Below, one piece after another: positions 15,766-24,591 of a DNA stretch of 64,000 nucleotides. The stretch is taken from positions 186,001 through 250,000 of the forward strand of contig NZ_JAIQXX010000002.1 of assembly GCF_021887715.1 (NCBI RefSeq). The letters are read 5' to 3'. Position 1 is the stretch's first letter, and every line of letters starts with the position of its first letter. The DNA is from Winogradskyella immobilis (GTDB lineage Bacteria > Bacteroidota > Bacteroidia > Flavobacteriales > Flavobacteriaceae). The notes beneath the pieces are model-generated. The model made no database searches. It was given only the letters and a program-made list of their open reading frames with translations, and was not told where the DNA came from. A program made the translations under genes and the position numbers.

Positions 15766-16137
15766 CTATTTACTACGCTTTTTTCGCTTTTTAGTCATTT
15801 TAACCCTAACCATAGCAACATCACCGCCAATAGGTGGGTTAATTTTACTAACGCTTACAGTGGCTTTAGAAACCATTTTATCTTCATTAATAATACGATT
15901 TAAAATGCGCTCAGCAACAGTTTCTAAAAGCTTAGATGCTGTTTTCATTTCTTCAATAACAACATTGTTTAAAAACACGTAATCTACAGTATCTGAGAGT
16001 TCGTCAGTTTTAGCAGAAGGTTTTAAATTTGCTTTTATTTCTAGATCTACACGATAATCACTTCCTATTTTGGTTTCTTCAGGTAAACAGCCATGATAGG
16101 CATAAACACGGATGTTTTCAAGTTGTATTAATCCCAT
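15766..16137 (-). CDS. folB: Dihydroneopterin aldolase
   Basis: FolB converts 7,8-dihydroneopterin to 6-hydroxymethyl-dihydropterin in folate synthesis. The 123-residue protein has the typical opening (IQLENIRVYAYHGCLPEE, with the pterin-site glutamate), the DYVFLNNVV segment, the LETVAERI helix and the C-terminal INPPIGGDVAMVRVKM with conserved Pro and Gly. It ends in a basic KKRKKRSK tail. A -7 element TAACTTTG (16142-16149) stops only about five bases before the ATG, so the mRNA may have almost no leader. tRNA-Cys lies just downstream with its own promoter. Confidence 0.93.
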   Translation of the reverse strand: MGLIQLENIRVYAYHGCLPEETKIGSDYRVDLEIKANLKPSAKTDELSDTVDYVFLNNVVIEEMKTASKLLETVAERILNRIINEDKMVSKATVSVSKINPPIGGDVAMVRVKMTKKRKKRSK

Positions 16138-16141
16138 AAGA

Positions 16142-16149
16142 CAAAGTTA
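16142..16149 (-). promoter_or_regulatory. Putative -7 element for folB
   Basis: The minus strand reads TAACTTTG, and the folB ATG begins five bases later, which implies a leaderless or nearly leaderless transcript. Confidence 0.45.
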
Positions 16150-16165
16150 TAAAATAAACTTGTCT

Positions 16166-16185
16166 GGTCGAGCGCAGTCGAGACC
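16166..16185. repeat. REP-like palindrome, intergenic copy
   Basis: GGTCGAGCGCAGTCGAGACC has complementary GGTC and GACC ends and shares the 12-base core GAGCGCAGTCGA with the copy inside rnr (11763-11786). Confidence 0.65.
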
Positions 16186-16241
16186 TAAATAATCTTTTTT
16201 GTTAAAACCTTTCAACTGATTAAAGGATACCGATGTATTAA

Positions 16242-16451
16242 TTAGTTGGTAAAAAAGTCAAAAACATTACTAAGAGCACTAGTCTTAGCCTTAAAAAATT
16301 CAGTATAAGAACAGCGCGAACATGTTACAGAAGTAAATTTTTTGTTTTGCACATCAAAAATTTTAGACAAAGTGCCGCCAGTAGCACGCATTTGTCCAAC
16401 CTCAAAATCACGATTATCGCATTTTGGGCATTTATAATTTCGGTTTGTCAT
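16242..16451 (-). CDS. Zinc-ribbon protein
   Basis: This 69-residue protein has two CxxC pairs (CPKC at residues 8-11 and CSRC at about 44-47) that should hold one zinc ion, with a GQMRATGGTLSKIFDVQNKKF linker region. It matches the small zinc-ribbon nucleic-acid-binding-type proteins seen next to varied genes in many bacteria; the function is unknown. The C-terminus (LSNVFDFFTN) is amphipathic. It lies between folB and the DoxX gene, all on the minus strand. Confidence 0.8.
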   Translation of the reverse strand: MTNRNYKCPKCDNRDFEVGQMRATGGTLSKIFDVQNKKFTSVTCSRCSYTEFFKAKTSALSNVFDFFTN

Positions 16452-16498
16452 AATATGTGTTTACCTATAAGTAGTGTAGCTTATAGAATTGTTACAGC

Positions 16499-16903
16499 TT
16501 ATGTTTTCTTAATAAAGCGATCTAAAGCATAAGTATCTTTTTCTAATGGAATCATCATTAAAAAGATTAAAAAGGCACTTCTCACAAAAACATGTTGTAA
16601 ATCCCAAATAGGAGATTGTAAACCATGACCAAAAGAGACAATAAGTAATATCAATGCAATACCTAAGTAGGCATATTTTCTAAAAAGGCCTAAAATTAAC
16701 AGCAATCCAAAAATAAATTCCCCATAAGTAGTAAAATATGCTGCAAACTTTAAAACAAAAGTTGGTAAAAAAGTGTCTTGATAAGCTTCAAAACCTTTAT
16801 AAACGTTTTCAAATTTGAAAGTGAAAATCTTTCCATAACCTTGCCAAAATAAAATAAGCCCTAATAAAAGTCGAGTAAATAGTGTTGAGATGTTTGTATT
16901 CAT
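16499..16903 (-). CDS. DoxX family membrane protein
   Basis: I chose the ATG at 16903 rather than the TTG at 16909. The 134-residue protein has four hydrophobic helices and the DoxX pattern (LLGLILFWQGYGKIF near the N-terminus, GEFIFGLLLILGLF, then VRSAFLIFLMMIPLEKDTYALDRF). DoxX-like proteins are small inner-membrane proteins linked to quinone or redox functions, but the exact role is uncertain. The gene is divergent from glnS, with about 75 bases between the two starts. Confidence 0.8.
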   Translation of the reverse strand: MNTNISTLFTRLLLGLILFWQGYGKIFTFKFENVYKGFEAYQDTFLPTFVLKFAAYFTTYGEFIFGLLLILGLFRKYAYLGIALILLIVSFGHGLQSPIWDLQHVFVRSAFLIFLMMIPLEKDTYALDRFIKKT

Positions 16904-16945
16904 AATCAATGTTAGTTTATGTAAAAATATAAATTAAAATTTATC

Positions 16946-16953
16946 TAATTTTG
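16946..16953 (+). promoter_or_regulatory. Putative -7 element for glnS
   Basis: TAATTTTG, a TAnnTTTG match, ends 27 bases before the ATG at 16981. Confidence 0.5.
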
Positions 16954-16980
16954 TCACACTTACAATGCGTTATAGATTTT

Positions 16981-19008
16981 ATGTCAGAACACACAAAAAC
17001 ACTCAATTTTATTGAGCATATTATAGAAGAAGATTTAGCGAATGGTTTACCAAAAGAAAACCTTCGTTTTCGTTTTCCTCCTGAACCTAATGGATATTTG
17101 CATATTGGTCACACAAAAGCTATTGGTATTAGTTTTGGGTTGGGTGAAACGTATAACGCACCAGTCAATCTTCGTTTTGATGATACCAATCCGGCAAAAG
17201 AAGAACAAGAATATGTAGATGCCATAAAGCGCGATATTGCTTGGCTAGGCTATCAATGGGAAAATGAATTGTATTCATCAGATTATTTTCAGAAGTTGTT
17301 TGATTGGGCCGTTCAGATGATAAAAGATAAGAGAGCTTACGTAGACTCACAATCGTCTGAGGCTATGGCCGAGCAAAAAGGAACTCCAACACAAGTAGGT
17401 GTTAATAGTCCTTTTAGAAATCGTTCTGTTGAAGAAAATCTAGATTTATTTTTACGTATGAAAGCGGGGGAGTTTCCAGCAGGCACACATGTATTACGTG
17501 CCAAAATAGATATGGAAGACCCTAATATGTTAATGCGAGATCCGTTAATGTATCGTATTCTATATGCACATCACCACCGAACAGGAGACGATTGGTGTAT
17601 TTACCCGATGTACGATTGGACGCATGGTGAAAGCGATTATATAGAACAAATTTCACATTCATTGTGCTCGTTAGAATTTAAACCACATAGAAAATTATAC
17701 AATTGGTTTAGAGACCATGTGTATAATTATGATAAAGAAAACCTTCCATTAGCACCTAAACAAAGAGAATTTGCCAGACTAAATTTAAGTTACACCATTA
17801 TGAGCAAACGTAAATTATTGCGTTTGGTAGAAAACAATATTGTAACCGGTTGGGATGACCCACGAATGCCTACAATTTCGGGGTTAAGACGACGAGGCTA
17901 TACTCCAAATTCTATTAGAAAGTTTATTGAAAAAGTAGGTGTCGCTAAACGAGAAAACGTTATTGATGTATCCTTGTTAGAATTTTGCATTAGAGAAGAT
18001 TTAAATAAAACAGCCAATAGAGTTATGGCGGTTTTAAACCCTGTTAAGGTTGTTATTACCAATTATCCTGAAGGAAAAGAAGAGTGGTTAGATGCAGAGA
18101 ATAATCCTGAAGATAATATGGCTGGCCATAGAAAAGTGCCATTTTCTAAAGAAATCTATATTGAAAAAGAAGATTTTAAGGAAGAAGCAAGTAATAAATT
18201 TTTTAGATTAAAACTAGGAGGTAAAGTTCGTTTAAAGAACGCTTATATTATAAAAGCAAATACTGTTGTTAAAGATGATGCAGGTAACGTTACTGAAATT
18301 CATTGTACTTATGATACAGATACCTCTAAAAAAGTAAAGGGTACATTACACTGGGTGTCTATTGCGCATGCTATAAAAGCAGAAATACGAGAATACGATC
18401 GCTTATTTATGCATGAAGCTCCAGACGGAGATAAGGACAAAGACTATATGGATTATATTAATCCAAGTTCGCTAATTATAAAGACCGGGTTTTTAGAACC
18501 AAGTTTGGGTGATGTAAAAGTAGGTGAACAGTACCAGTTTCAACGTTTGGGTTACTTTAATGTTGATAATGATTCAACATCAAAAAAAATAGTATTTAAT
18601 AAAACTGTTGGTCTTCGTGATAACTGGGCAAAGCAAACCCGTGCTGAGCATGGTCGAAGCAAACCAAAGCCACAACAAAATAATAATCAACAAAAACAAC
18701 CACAACAAGAACGACCTGCATTAAGCATAATTCAGCAATTAGGTAAAAAATACACAAACCTTCCTGAAGAGAAACGTCTTAAATCGAGATCTGAAATCTT
18801 AAAATTGGCAGAGAAGGTCACTTATGAAGAATTAGAACCTTTATTTGGCACGGCAGCAAAGAAAGCAGGAACACGTATTGCTGTAACACTTGTATTGGGA
18901 GTATTGCTTAATAATGGGCAAGAAAAAAATGAATCAATAGAGAATTTTATAACAAAAGCATTAGAAGATAAGAATGAATTGTTAGTTGAAGAAGCAACAA
19001 AACTATAA
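16981..19008 (+). CDS. glnS: Glutamine-tRNA ligase with C-terminal extension
   Basis: The ATG at 16981 is preferred over an upstream TTG because it begins the conserved region and follows the -7 element. The product (675 residues) is a class I synthetase with the HIGH motif in PPEPNGYLHIGHTKA (~residues 30-45), the MSKR signature in TIMSKRKL, and the two anticodon-binding beta-barrels ending near ~545. A Q/N/K-rich linker (KPKPQQNNNQQKQPQQ) then joins an extra ~100-residue helical domain with SRSEILKLAEKVTYEELEPLF. E. coli GlnRS has 554 residues and lacks this. The extra part may be a tRNA-binding or YqeY/GatB-like appendix; that is inference. Confidence 0.95.
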   Translation: MSEHTKTLNFIEHIIEEDLANGLPKENLRFRFPPEPNGYLHIGHTKAIGISFGLGETYNAPVNLRFDDTNPAKEEQEYVDAIKRDIAWLGYQWENELYSSDYFQKLFDWAVQMIKDKRAYVDSQSSEAMAEQKGTPTQVGVNSPFRNRSVEENLDLFLRMKAGEFPAGTHVLRAKIDMEDPNMLMRDPLMYRILYAHHHRTGDDWCIYPMYDWTHGESDYIEQISHSLCSLEFKPHRKLYNWFRDHVYNYDKENLPLAPKQREFARLNLSYTIMSKRKLLRLVENNIVTGWDDPRMPTISGLRRRGYTPNSIRKFIEKVGVAKRENVIDVSLLEFCIREDLNKTANRVMAVLNPVKVVITNYPEGKEEWLDAENNPEDNMAGHRKVPFSKEIYIEKEDFKEEASNKFFRLKLGGKVRLKNAYIIKANTVVKDDAGNVTEIHCTYDTDTSKKVKGTLHWVSIAHAIKAEIREYDRLFMHEAPDGDKDKDYMDYINPSSLIIKTGFLEPSLGDVKVGEQYQFQRLGYFNVDNDSTSKKIVFNKTVGLRDNWAKQTRAEHGRSKPKPQQNNNQQKQPQQERPALSIIQQLGKKYTNLPEEKRLKSRSEILKLAEKVTYEELEPLFGTAAKKAGTRIAVTLVLGVLLNNGQEKNESIENFITKALEDKNELLVEEATKL

Positions 19009-19030
19009 TTACATTCTGTTTTTTAAATAA

Positions 19031-19070
19031 GAAAGCGCGCTGATAATTTAATTCAGCGCGCTTTCTCTTT
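19031..19070. terminator. Bidirectional terminator between glnS and the lipoprotein gene
   Basis: A 13-bp GC-rich stem (GAAAGCGCGCTGA with its complement) and T-rich flanks on both sides separate two convergent genes. Confidence 0.88.
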
Positions 19071-19096
19071 TTCTTAGCAATTTTTATTATATCTGT

Positions 19097-20311
19097 TTAC
19101 TGTCTTCCTGCAGATCTTCTTTGGTTTTGAGACAATTCGTCATCAGCATCTAAGTCAGCAGCAAAACTTGGGTAAGTTATTGGCCTTAATCCATTTGCAT
19201 CAATTGGGTGTAAAATTACCCAGTCGTACCATCTGTTATTTCCACCTGTAGCTCTTTGAGGAATAACATAACCACCGTCATTTAAAGCAACTCCTCCATT
19301 GTTAAGATTGAATTGGATACCTCTTCCATTTTCAGCTTCTAAATCCGCAACATCACCTTCTAATAAAGGAACATATTGGTCTCCATTAGCATCTACGAAT
19401 CCGATAAAAACAGGTCTTTCAGATGCATCAAAACCTCCTTGTACTCCTAAACCAGCACCAGCTACAGCCGCAAATACTGCAAATCTTTCAGCTACAATGT
19501 TTCCATTTCCACGAACTATTGGTTGATTTACATTTTGGAAACCATCTAATTCTATCCAATATTGTGTTCTTCCTTGGTCTTGGTTTGTAATTAATCTTGC
19601 AGTACCATTATTAGTTGTAGCAGCAATTCCTTGATCTAGAGCTGTTCTATCTTCAAGGTCAAAAACATTCCAAATTTGTTTTCTTGGCATTAAATCAGAA
19701 GCATCTAAATCTGCAACAATACCAGGCATAGATGTATCAGCGCCTGTTGCTGGATAAATAACAATCCAATCAAACATACGTCCAGAAGCAGCAGGACCAG
19801 GAGGTGTTGTTAATGGAATAAAGATAGTGCCTCCATCATTAGTAATAGTAAAAGGAGCAGTACCTTCTAAATTCATTACTTGTCTAGGTCTTTCATCTTC
19901 AGCAAAACCATTTTGAGTATCTAAAGATGCTCCAGCCACAGTAGTATACACATAGTACTCAGTACCCGCAGAGTCCGAAGTATTGAAGCTAGAAAGTTCA
20001 TAGAAGAAATGATTGTTTTCATCTCTAATTAAAACAGCATCACCAACACCAATGTCTCCAGGGTTTCTGTTTACACGACGATCTTCAATATCGAAGTTGT
20101 TCCAAATGTCTTCTACAAACCCAAATGGAGCAGTAGATTGTGCAGGTGGGTTTTCTCCATCTTCACCGTCTTCACCATCTTGTCCATCTCTTCCGTCAAG
20201 ACCATTAATTCCATCTTGACCATTTTGACCATCTAATCCATCTTCTCCCTCACATGATATAGCGAAAAGACTTCCAATTAATAATAATATTAAAAAACTT
20301 ACTTTTTTCAT
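19097..20311 (-). CDS. Secreted lipoprotein with collagen-like stretch and duplicated domain
   Basis: The 404-residue protein has a lipoprotein signal peptide (lipobox FAISC, Cys20). A short collagen-like run of G-x-D/G-x-N triplets (~residues 21-53, e.g. GQDGINGLDGRDGQDGEDGE) links it to two related ~160-residue domains. Each begins with a W-N-x-F-D-[IL]-E-D-R segment (WNNFDIEDR and WNVFDLEDR) and has a YxELxxF / YWIELDGF strand and a later R-x-x-D-W-[IV]-[IV]-x-[HY]-P strand. The high Asp, Asn and Gly content suggests calcium binding. I do not recognise a named family for the repeated domain. It is most likely an outer-membrane-anchored, surface-exposed protein. Confidence 0.75.
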   Translation of the reverse strand: MKKVSFLILLLIGSLFAISCEGEDGLDGQNGQDGINGLDGRDGQDGEDGEDGENPPAQSTAPFGFVEDIWNNFDIEDRRVNRNPGDIGVGDAVLIRDENNHFFYELSSFNTSDSAGTEYYVYTTVAGASLDTQNGFAEDERPRQVMNLEGTAPFTITNDGGTIFIPLTTPPGPAASGRMFDWIVIYPATGADTSMPGIVADLDASDLMPRKQIWNVFDLEDRTALDQGIAATTNNGTARLITNQDQGRTQYWIELDGFQNVNQPIVRGNGNIVAERFAVFAAVAGAGLGVQGGFDASERPVFIGFVDANGDQYVPLLEGDVADLEAENGRGIQFNLNNGGVALNDGGYVIPQRATGGNNRWYDWVILHPIDANGLRPITYPSFAADLDADDELSQNQRRSAGRQ

Positions 20312-20744
20312 TTTTATTGATTTTTTTGTTTAACGGTGCAAAGAAACAGTAAGAGTAAAGTGTCGGCATTAAAAAGTTAGTTGAGAAGGAAAAATCACAG
20401 TTAAAAATGAAATTTTTAGATTAAAAATTTTTCTAGATAATGTTATTTTTTAACGATGATAATTAATTATTTAACATATAAACATTTGATATTCAGTTAT
20501 TTAAATAATCATTTGTTTAACATTTAAAAACACAAACATTTAAAAACGAATAAAATAATGACATTACATAATTCAATCCCAAATAAGTTTATATAATATT
20601 ATTTATGAGCTAAAATCGACCTTATTTGTTTAAAAAACAGTCAAACTAATTAGGGAATATTGAAATGTAATTAAATAACTCCTATATAGGCTTTTAGAGG
20701 TTTTTTGTATTTTTATTGAACTACAAACTAAAAACTATAGAATT
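20312..20744. other. Gene-free AT-rich intergenic region
   Basis: I see no credible ORF in these ~430 bases. The region is the divergent promoter area between the lipoprotein gene and the DUF1761 gene. It holds two direct copies of AACATTTAAAAAC about 16 bases apart (around 20518-20547) and a perfect palindrome CCTATATAGG at 20681-20690, either of which could be a regulator site. No riboswitch or RNA gene is recognisable. Confidence 0.6.
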
Positions 20745-21236
20745 ATGGAATTACCAATTAATCTCATAACGATTCCTGTAGCTGCAGTTGCAGCATTATT
20801 AATTGGAGCGTTATGGTACAATCCAAAAATAGGATTTGGAAATGTTTGGATGCGAGAATCTGGAATGACGGAAGAAAAAATGAAAACAGGAAAGATGGGA
20901 GTCATCTTTGGACTTTCATTACTTTTTGCAGCTTTATTGGCGTTACTTTTAATGAATTTTACCAATCACCAATGGGGAGCTTTTGGTATGGTTGGGGCAG
21001 AACCTGAGCTTGCGAAACCTTCTTTTGAAGCGTTTATGAATGATTACGGAATGGCCTATAGAACGTTCAAACATGGCGCACTTCATGGGTCTATGTTTGG
21101 TGTTTTTGGCGCACTTCCAATTATAGGAACTATTGCCTTATTTGAACGCAAGAGCGTAAAATATATATTAGTTAATTCAGGATATTGGGTTGTAACCTTA
21201 GCGGTTATGGGATCAATAATTTGCGGATGGGTATAA
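20745..21236 (+). CDS. DUF1761 family membrane protein
   Basis: The 163-residue protein has four predicted membrane helices (about 7-27, 50-70, 108-130 and 140-160) and the family opening, with AALLIGALWYNPKIGFGNVW, where the WYNP-like motif is diagnostic. The role of DUF1761 is unknown. It stands alone: a long AT-rich leader region upstream and a terminator at 21248-21280 downstream. Confidence 0.85.
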   Translation: MELPINLITIPVAAVAALLIGALWYNPKIGFGNVWMRESGMTEEKMKTGKMGVIFGLSLLFAALLALLLMNFTNHQWGAFGMVGAEPELAKPSFEAFMNDYGMAYRTFKHGALHGSMFGVFGALPIIGTIALFERKSVKYILVNSGYWVVTLAVMGSIICGWV

Positions 21237-21247
21237 AACGAATAAAT

Positions 21248-21280
21248 AAAACCTCATACACATAGTTATGAGGTTTTATA
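21248..21280 (+). terminator. Rho-independent terminator
   Basis: A 10-bp stem (AAACCTCATA with TATGAGGTTT) and T-rich tail follow the DUF1761 gene and face the convergent SPFH gene. Confidence 0.8.
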
Positions 21281-21301
21281 TTTATTAAGTGATAAGCGAT
21301 C

Positions 21302-22231
21302 TTATTTATTTAACTTTTTATTCTCTTTAGCTTGTTTCATGGCTTCGCCGATTTCGTTACTGGCTGCAAAACTAGCCACCATATCATTAAGCATATTGCT
21401 TCCTGCTTGTGGAGAATTTGGTAATAAAATTAAGTTACTATTAGTTTCTCCACCAATAGCTTGTAGAGTATCGTAATGTTGTGTAACAACAATTAATGCC
21501 GAAGCTTCTTGAGAATTAATACCAACTTTATTTAAAACTTCTACAGACTCTTCTAAACCTCGAGCAATTTCACGACGCTGATCTGCAATACCTTGTCCTT
21601 GTAAACGCTTACTTTCTGCCTCTGCTTTTGCTTTTTCTACAATTAAAATACGCGCAGCATCACCTTCAAACTGTGCCGCTATTTTTTCGCGCTCAGAAGC
21701 ATTAATTCTATTCATGGCTTCTTTTACCTGAGCATCAGGATCTATATCGGTGACTAAAGTTTTAATAATGTCGTAACCGTAGGTCATCATAGCTTCGTTT
21801 AATTCAGACTTTACAGCAATAGCAATATCATCTTTACGCACAAAGACATCATCAAGTTTCATTTTAGGAACTTCAGCACGCACCACATCAAACACATAAG
21901 ATGTAATTTGGTCGTGAGGATAATCTAATTTATAAAAGGCATCATAGACCTTGTCTTTAATGACTTTGTATTGCACAGAAACCTTAAGACGTACAAATAC
22001 ATCATCTAAAGTTTTAGTTTCTATTATCACATCTAATTGTTGAATTTTTAGACTTAATCGGCCAGAAATACGATCTACTAAAGGGATTTTCATTTGTAAA
22101 CCAGATTGACGAATACTTTGAAATCGACCAAAACGTTCAATAACCGCAGCCGTTTGCTGTTTAACAATAAAGAAAGCAGATGCTAAAATAAGTAATGATA
22201 AAAATGCAATAGGAATTAAATAATAAGGCAT
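21302..22231 (-). CDS. SPFH domain protein (stomatin/QmcA-like)
   Basis: The 309-residue protein has an N-terminal membrane helix (~residues 4-24) followed by the SPFH/Band 7 domain (VKQQTAAVIERFGRF, GLQMKIPLVDRI, VSVQYKV, then DIDPDAQVKEAMNRINASERE) and a helical flotillin-like tail with AEAESKRLQGQGIADQR. SPFH proteins oligomerise in membrane microdomains and often partner membrane proteases such as HflB or NfeD-type proteins. No NfeD gene is adjacent, so it groups with the QmcA/slipin branch. A role in membrane quality control is inference. Confidence 0.9.
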   Translation of the reverse strand: MPYYLIPIAFLSLLILASAFFIVKQQTAAVIERFGRFQSIRQSGLQMKIPLVDRISGRLSLKIQQLDVIIETKTLDDVFVRLKVSVQYKVIKDKVYDAFYKLDYPHDQITSYVFDVVRAEVPKMKLDDVFVRKDDIAIAVKSELNEAMMTYGYDIIKTLVTDIDPDAQVKEAMNRINASEREKIAAQFEGDAARILIVEKAKAEAESKRLQGQGIADQRREIARGLEESVEVLNKVGINSQEASALIVVTQHYDTLQAIGGETNSNLILLPNSPQAGSNMLNDMVASFAASNEIGEAMKQAKENKKLNK

Positions 22232-22393
22232 AACAAGTGTTTTTAATGGTTAAACATGTATTGAAACTAAATTTAAACTATATTTTCTGAGGAATCTATC
22301 TTTTTATATAAAAAGAGTTTCAGAATGGTGATTTTTTAAATTTAGGAGTGGTTTTTAATTTTTTTGATTAGGTTTGTTTTTAAGATTAATAGC

Positions 22394-23065
22394 ATGAAAA
22401 ACACAACCACCAATCTATTAGTAGTATTTATACTACTATTTGTTACATTTTCTAATGCACAACGCTATCGTATTCAAAATGGAATAGGAGTTTATGGTGG
22501 CATTACTCAATTTGATATTAGCACTGATGATTTTGTAACTAACAGCGGGAGCGGCTGGCAAGGAGGTTTAGCAGCTACAGTAGATTTGCCTCACCGTTGG
22601 TATAATGTAAGTTATAATATTCAGCTGTCTGAAAACAAGTTAGACTTTAGTGCGGCACCAACTTCTGGAGGAGTAAATGAATTTGTAGAACACAAAATAT
22701 TTACAGCTCAAGTTGCACTTATAGGGCACCTAAAGCTTATTAAAAATTATTTAACAATAGATGCCGGACCAATGGTTCAGTATAATAGCCAATTAGATAT
22801 CAATGACGAGAGTAAAGAAAATTATATTTTAGAAGGTTTTACAGACTTAACCCTAGATGATATTGAAGAAATCTCTCAAGTTCATGTCAATGGAGCTGTT
22901 GGAGTCACAGCTGGTATTGATAATTTTAAAGTTAGAGCGCAATACATTTATGGATTAACGAATATCTTTAATAACCTAAATAAATCTAATCAGTCCGCAG
23001 GAAGCGGAACAGATTTTAAGGGTAATCAGACAATGTTGGTATTCTCAGCGATGTTTATTTTTTAA
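22394..23065 (+). CDS. Outer membrane beta-barrel protein
   Basis: The ATG at 22394 begins a clear signal peptide (MKNTTTNLLVVFILLFVTFSNAQ); the longer TTG-started frame would bury it. The remaining ~200 residues alternate hydrophobic and polar residues in beta-strand fashion (WYNVSYNIQLSENKLDF, NYLTIDAGPMVQYNS, FKVRAQYIYGLTNIF) and end with a hydrophobic-aromatic strand (TMLVFSAMFIF), the usual outer-membrane insertion signal. It is a small porin-like or PorT-like barrel of unknown ligand. Confidence 0.8.
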   Translation: MKNTTTNLLVVFILLFVTFSNAQRYRIQNGIGVYGGITQFDISTDDFVTNSGSGWQGGLAATVDLPHRWYNVSYNIQLSENKLDFSAAPTSGGVNEFVEHKIFTAQVALIGHLKLIKNYLTIDAGPMVQYNSQLDINDESKENYILEGFTDLTLDDIEEISQVHVNGAVGVTAGIDNFKVRAQYIYGLTNIFNNLNKSNQSAGSGTDFKGNQTMLVFSAMFIF

Positions 23066-23073
23066 GAATAAGT

Positions 23074-24591
23074 TTAAAAAGCGTGTATTAAGTCTTCAAT
23101 GCGTTTTACGGTTTCATTTTTACCAATTAAAAACATAATATCAAACACATCAGGACCTTGTAAAGCTCCAACCAAAGCTAAGCGAAGAGGCATCATTACT
23201 TTCCCAAAACCAATTTCGTTATCTGTAATCCAACCTTTAATTTTCGATTCTAAATTCTGAACAGTAAACTCTTTAGTAACAGTTATAATATTAATAAGCT
23301 CTTGCAAAATAGCTTTTGTACCTTCTTTTAAAGCTTTTTTAGATGCTTTTTCATCATAACTGTTCGGAGCAACAAAAAAGAAATGACTTAAGTGCCAAAA
23401 GTCAGATACAAATGTGGTACGTTCTTTAATTAAATCAACAACTAAGGCAATATAGTTAACATCAATTTCATTTAACTCGGGATGTAGTGCTTTAAAATCT
23501 TTGGTTAAATTTAAAGAGAGTTGCGTTTGCATATATTGATGGTTGAACCATTTGGTTTTATCCGGATCAAAACGTGCTCCTGTTTTATTAACTCTTGTTA
23601 AATCAAAATCAGAAATAAGTTGCTCTAAATTAAATAATTCTTGTTCTGTACCAGGATTCCATCCCAAAAAAGCTAAAAAGTTTATAACCGCTTCAGGGAA
23701 ATAACCATCTTCTTTATAACCGCGAGAGACATCGTTGGTTTTTGGATCTGTCCATGCTAATGGAAAAACAGGAAAACCTAGCTTATCTCCATCACGTTTA
23801 CTTAATTTTCCTTTTCCTGTAGGTTTTAAAATTAGTGGTAAATGTGCAAATTGAGGTGCTTCCCAACCAAAAGCATTGTACAAAAGTTGATGCAATGCAA
23901 GAGATGGTAACCATTCTTCACCACGAATCACATGTGTGATTTCCATTAAATGATCATCAACAATATTCGCTAGGTGATAAGTAGGCATACCATCACTTTT
24001 AAATAAGATTTTATCATCTAGCACATTGGTATCAATAGAAATATCACCACGTATAATGTCTTTTAAATGTAACGTTTCATCTTGTGGAGATTTAAAGCGT
24101 ATAACATAATGCTCTCCAGCATTAATTTTTTCTTGTGTTTCTTTTTCAGAAAGGACTAAAGAGTTTACTAAGCGTCCTTTTTCTCTGTTGTGCCAATTAT
24201 AAATAAATGTTTTCCCTTTTGCTTCATGGTTTTTTCTTTCTATATCTAAGGCTTCAGAGGTGTCAAATGCGTAATAAGCATTACCAGAAGCGATAAGCTT
24301 ATCGGCATATTGCTTGTATAAGTGTTTGCGTTCACTTTGTCTATATGGTCCAAACGTTTCATTTTTATTTGGACCTTCGTCAAAAGGAATACCACACCAA
24401 TTTAAGGATTCTACAATATAGTCTTCAGCACCTTCTATATAACGATTTTGATCGGTGTCTTCAATTCGCAAAACAAACGTACCATTGTGTTTTTTAGCAA
24501 ATAAATAATTGAACAAAGCAGTTCTTACACCACCAATATGTAAAGGTCCTGTTGGGCTTGGTGCAAAACGCACACGTACATTTTTAGACAT
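23074..24591 (-). CDS. gltX: Glutamate-tRNA ligase
   Basis: The start at 24591 (MSKNVRVRFAPSPTGPLHIGG) is preferred to the upstream codon at 24639 because the class I HIGH-like motif must lie close to the N-terminus. The 505-residue enzyme has RFAPSPTGPLHIGG, the NYLFAKKHNG segment, and the KLSKRDG signature (KMSKS-like). It charges tRNA-Glu. The gene lies convergent to the beta-barrel gene with an 8-base gap, and there is no visible terminator between them. Confidence 0.95.
   Translation of the reverse strand: MSKNVRVRFAPSPTGPLHIGGVRTALFNYLFAKKHNGTFVLRIEDTDQNRYIEGAEDYIVESLNWCGIPFDEGPNKNETFGPYRQSERKHLYKQYADKLIASGNAYYAFDTSEALDIERKNHEAKGKTFIYNWHNREKGRLVNSLVLSEKETQEKINAGEHYVIRFKSPQDETLHLKDIIRGDISIDTNVLDDKILFKSDGMPTYHLANIVDDHLMEITHVIRGEEWLPSLALHQLLYNAFGWEAPQFAHLPLILKPTGKGKLSKRDGDKLGFPVFPLAWTDPKTNDVSRGYKEDGYFPEAVINFLAFLGWNPGTEQELFNLEQLISDFDLTRVNKTGARFDPDKTKWFNHQYMQTQLSLNLTKDFKALHPELNEIDVNYIALVVDLIKERTTFVSDFWHLSHFFFVAPNSYDEKASKKALKEGTKAILQELINIITVTKEFTVQNLESKIKGWITDNEIGFGKVMMPLRLALVGALQGPDVFDIMFLIGKNETVKRIEDLIHAF

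Noticed and set aside
15641-15982. Open reading frame of 113 codons on the plus strand
   Set aside because: It runs through the tRNA-Cys and antisense to folB; both of these are well supported, so the frame is a by-product.
20013-20219. Ser/Pro-rich 68-codon frame opposite the collagen-like region
   Set aside because: It is the antisense reading of the Gly-Asp repeats of the lipoprotein gene.
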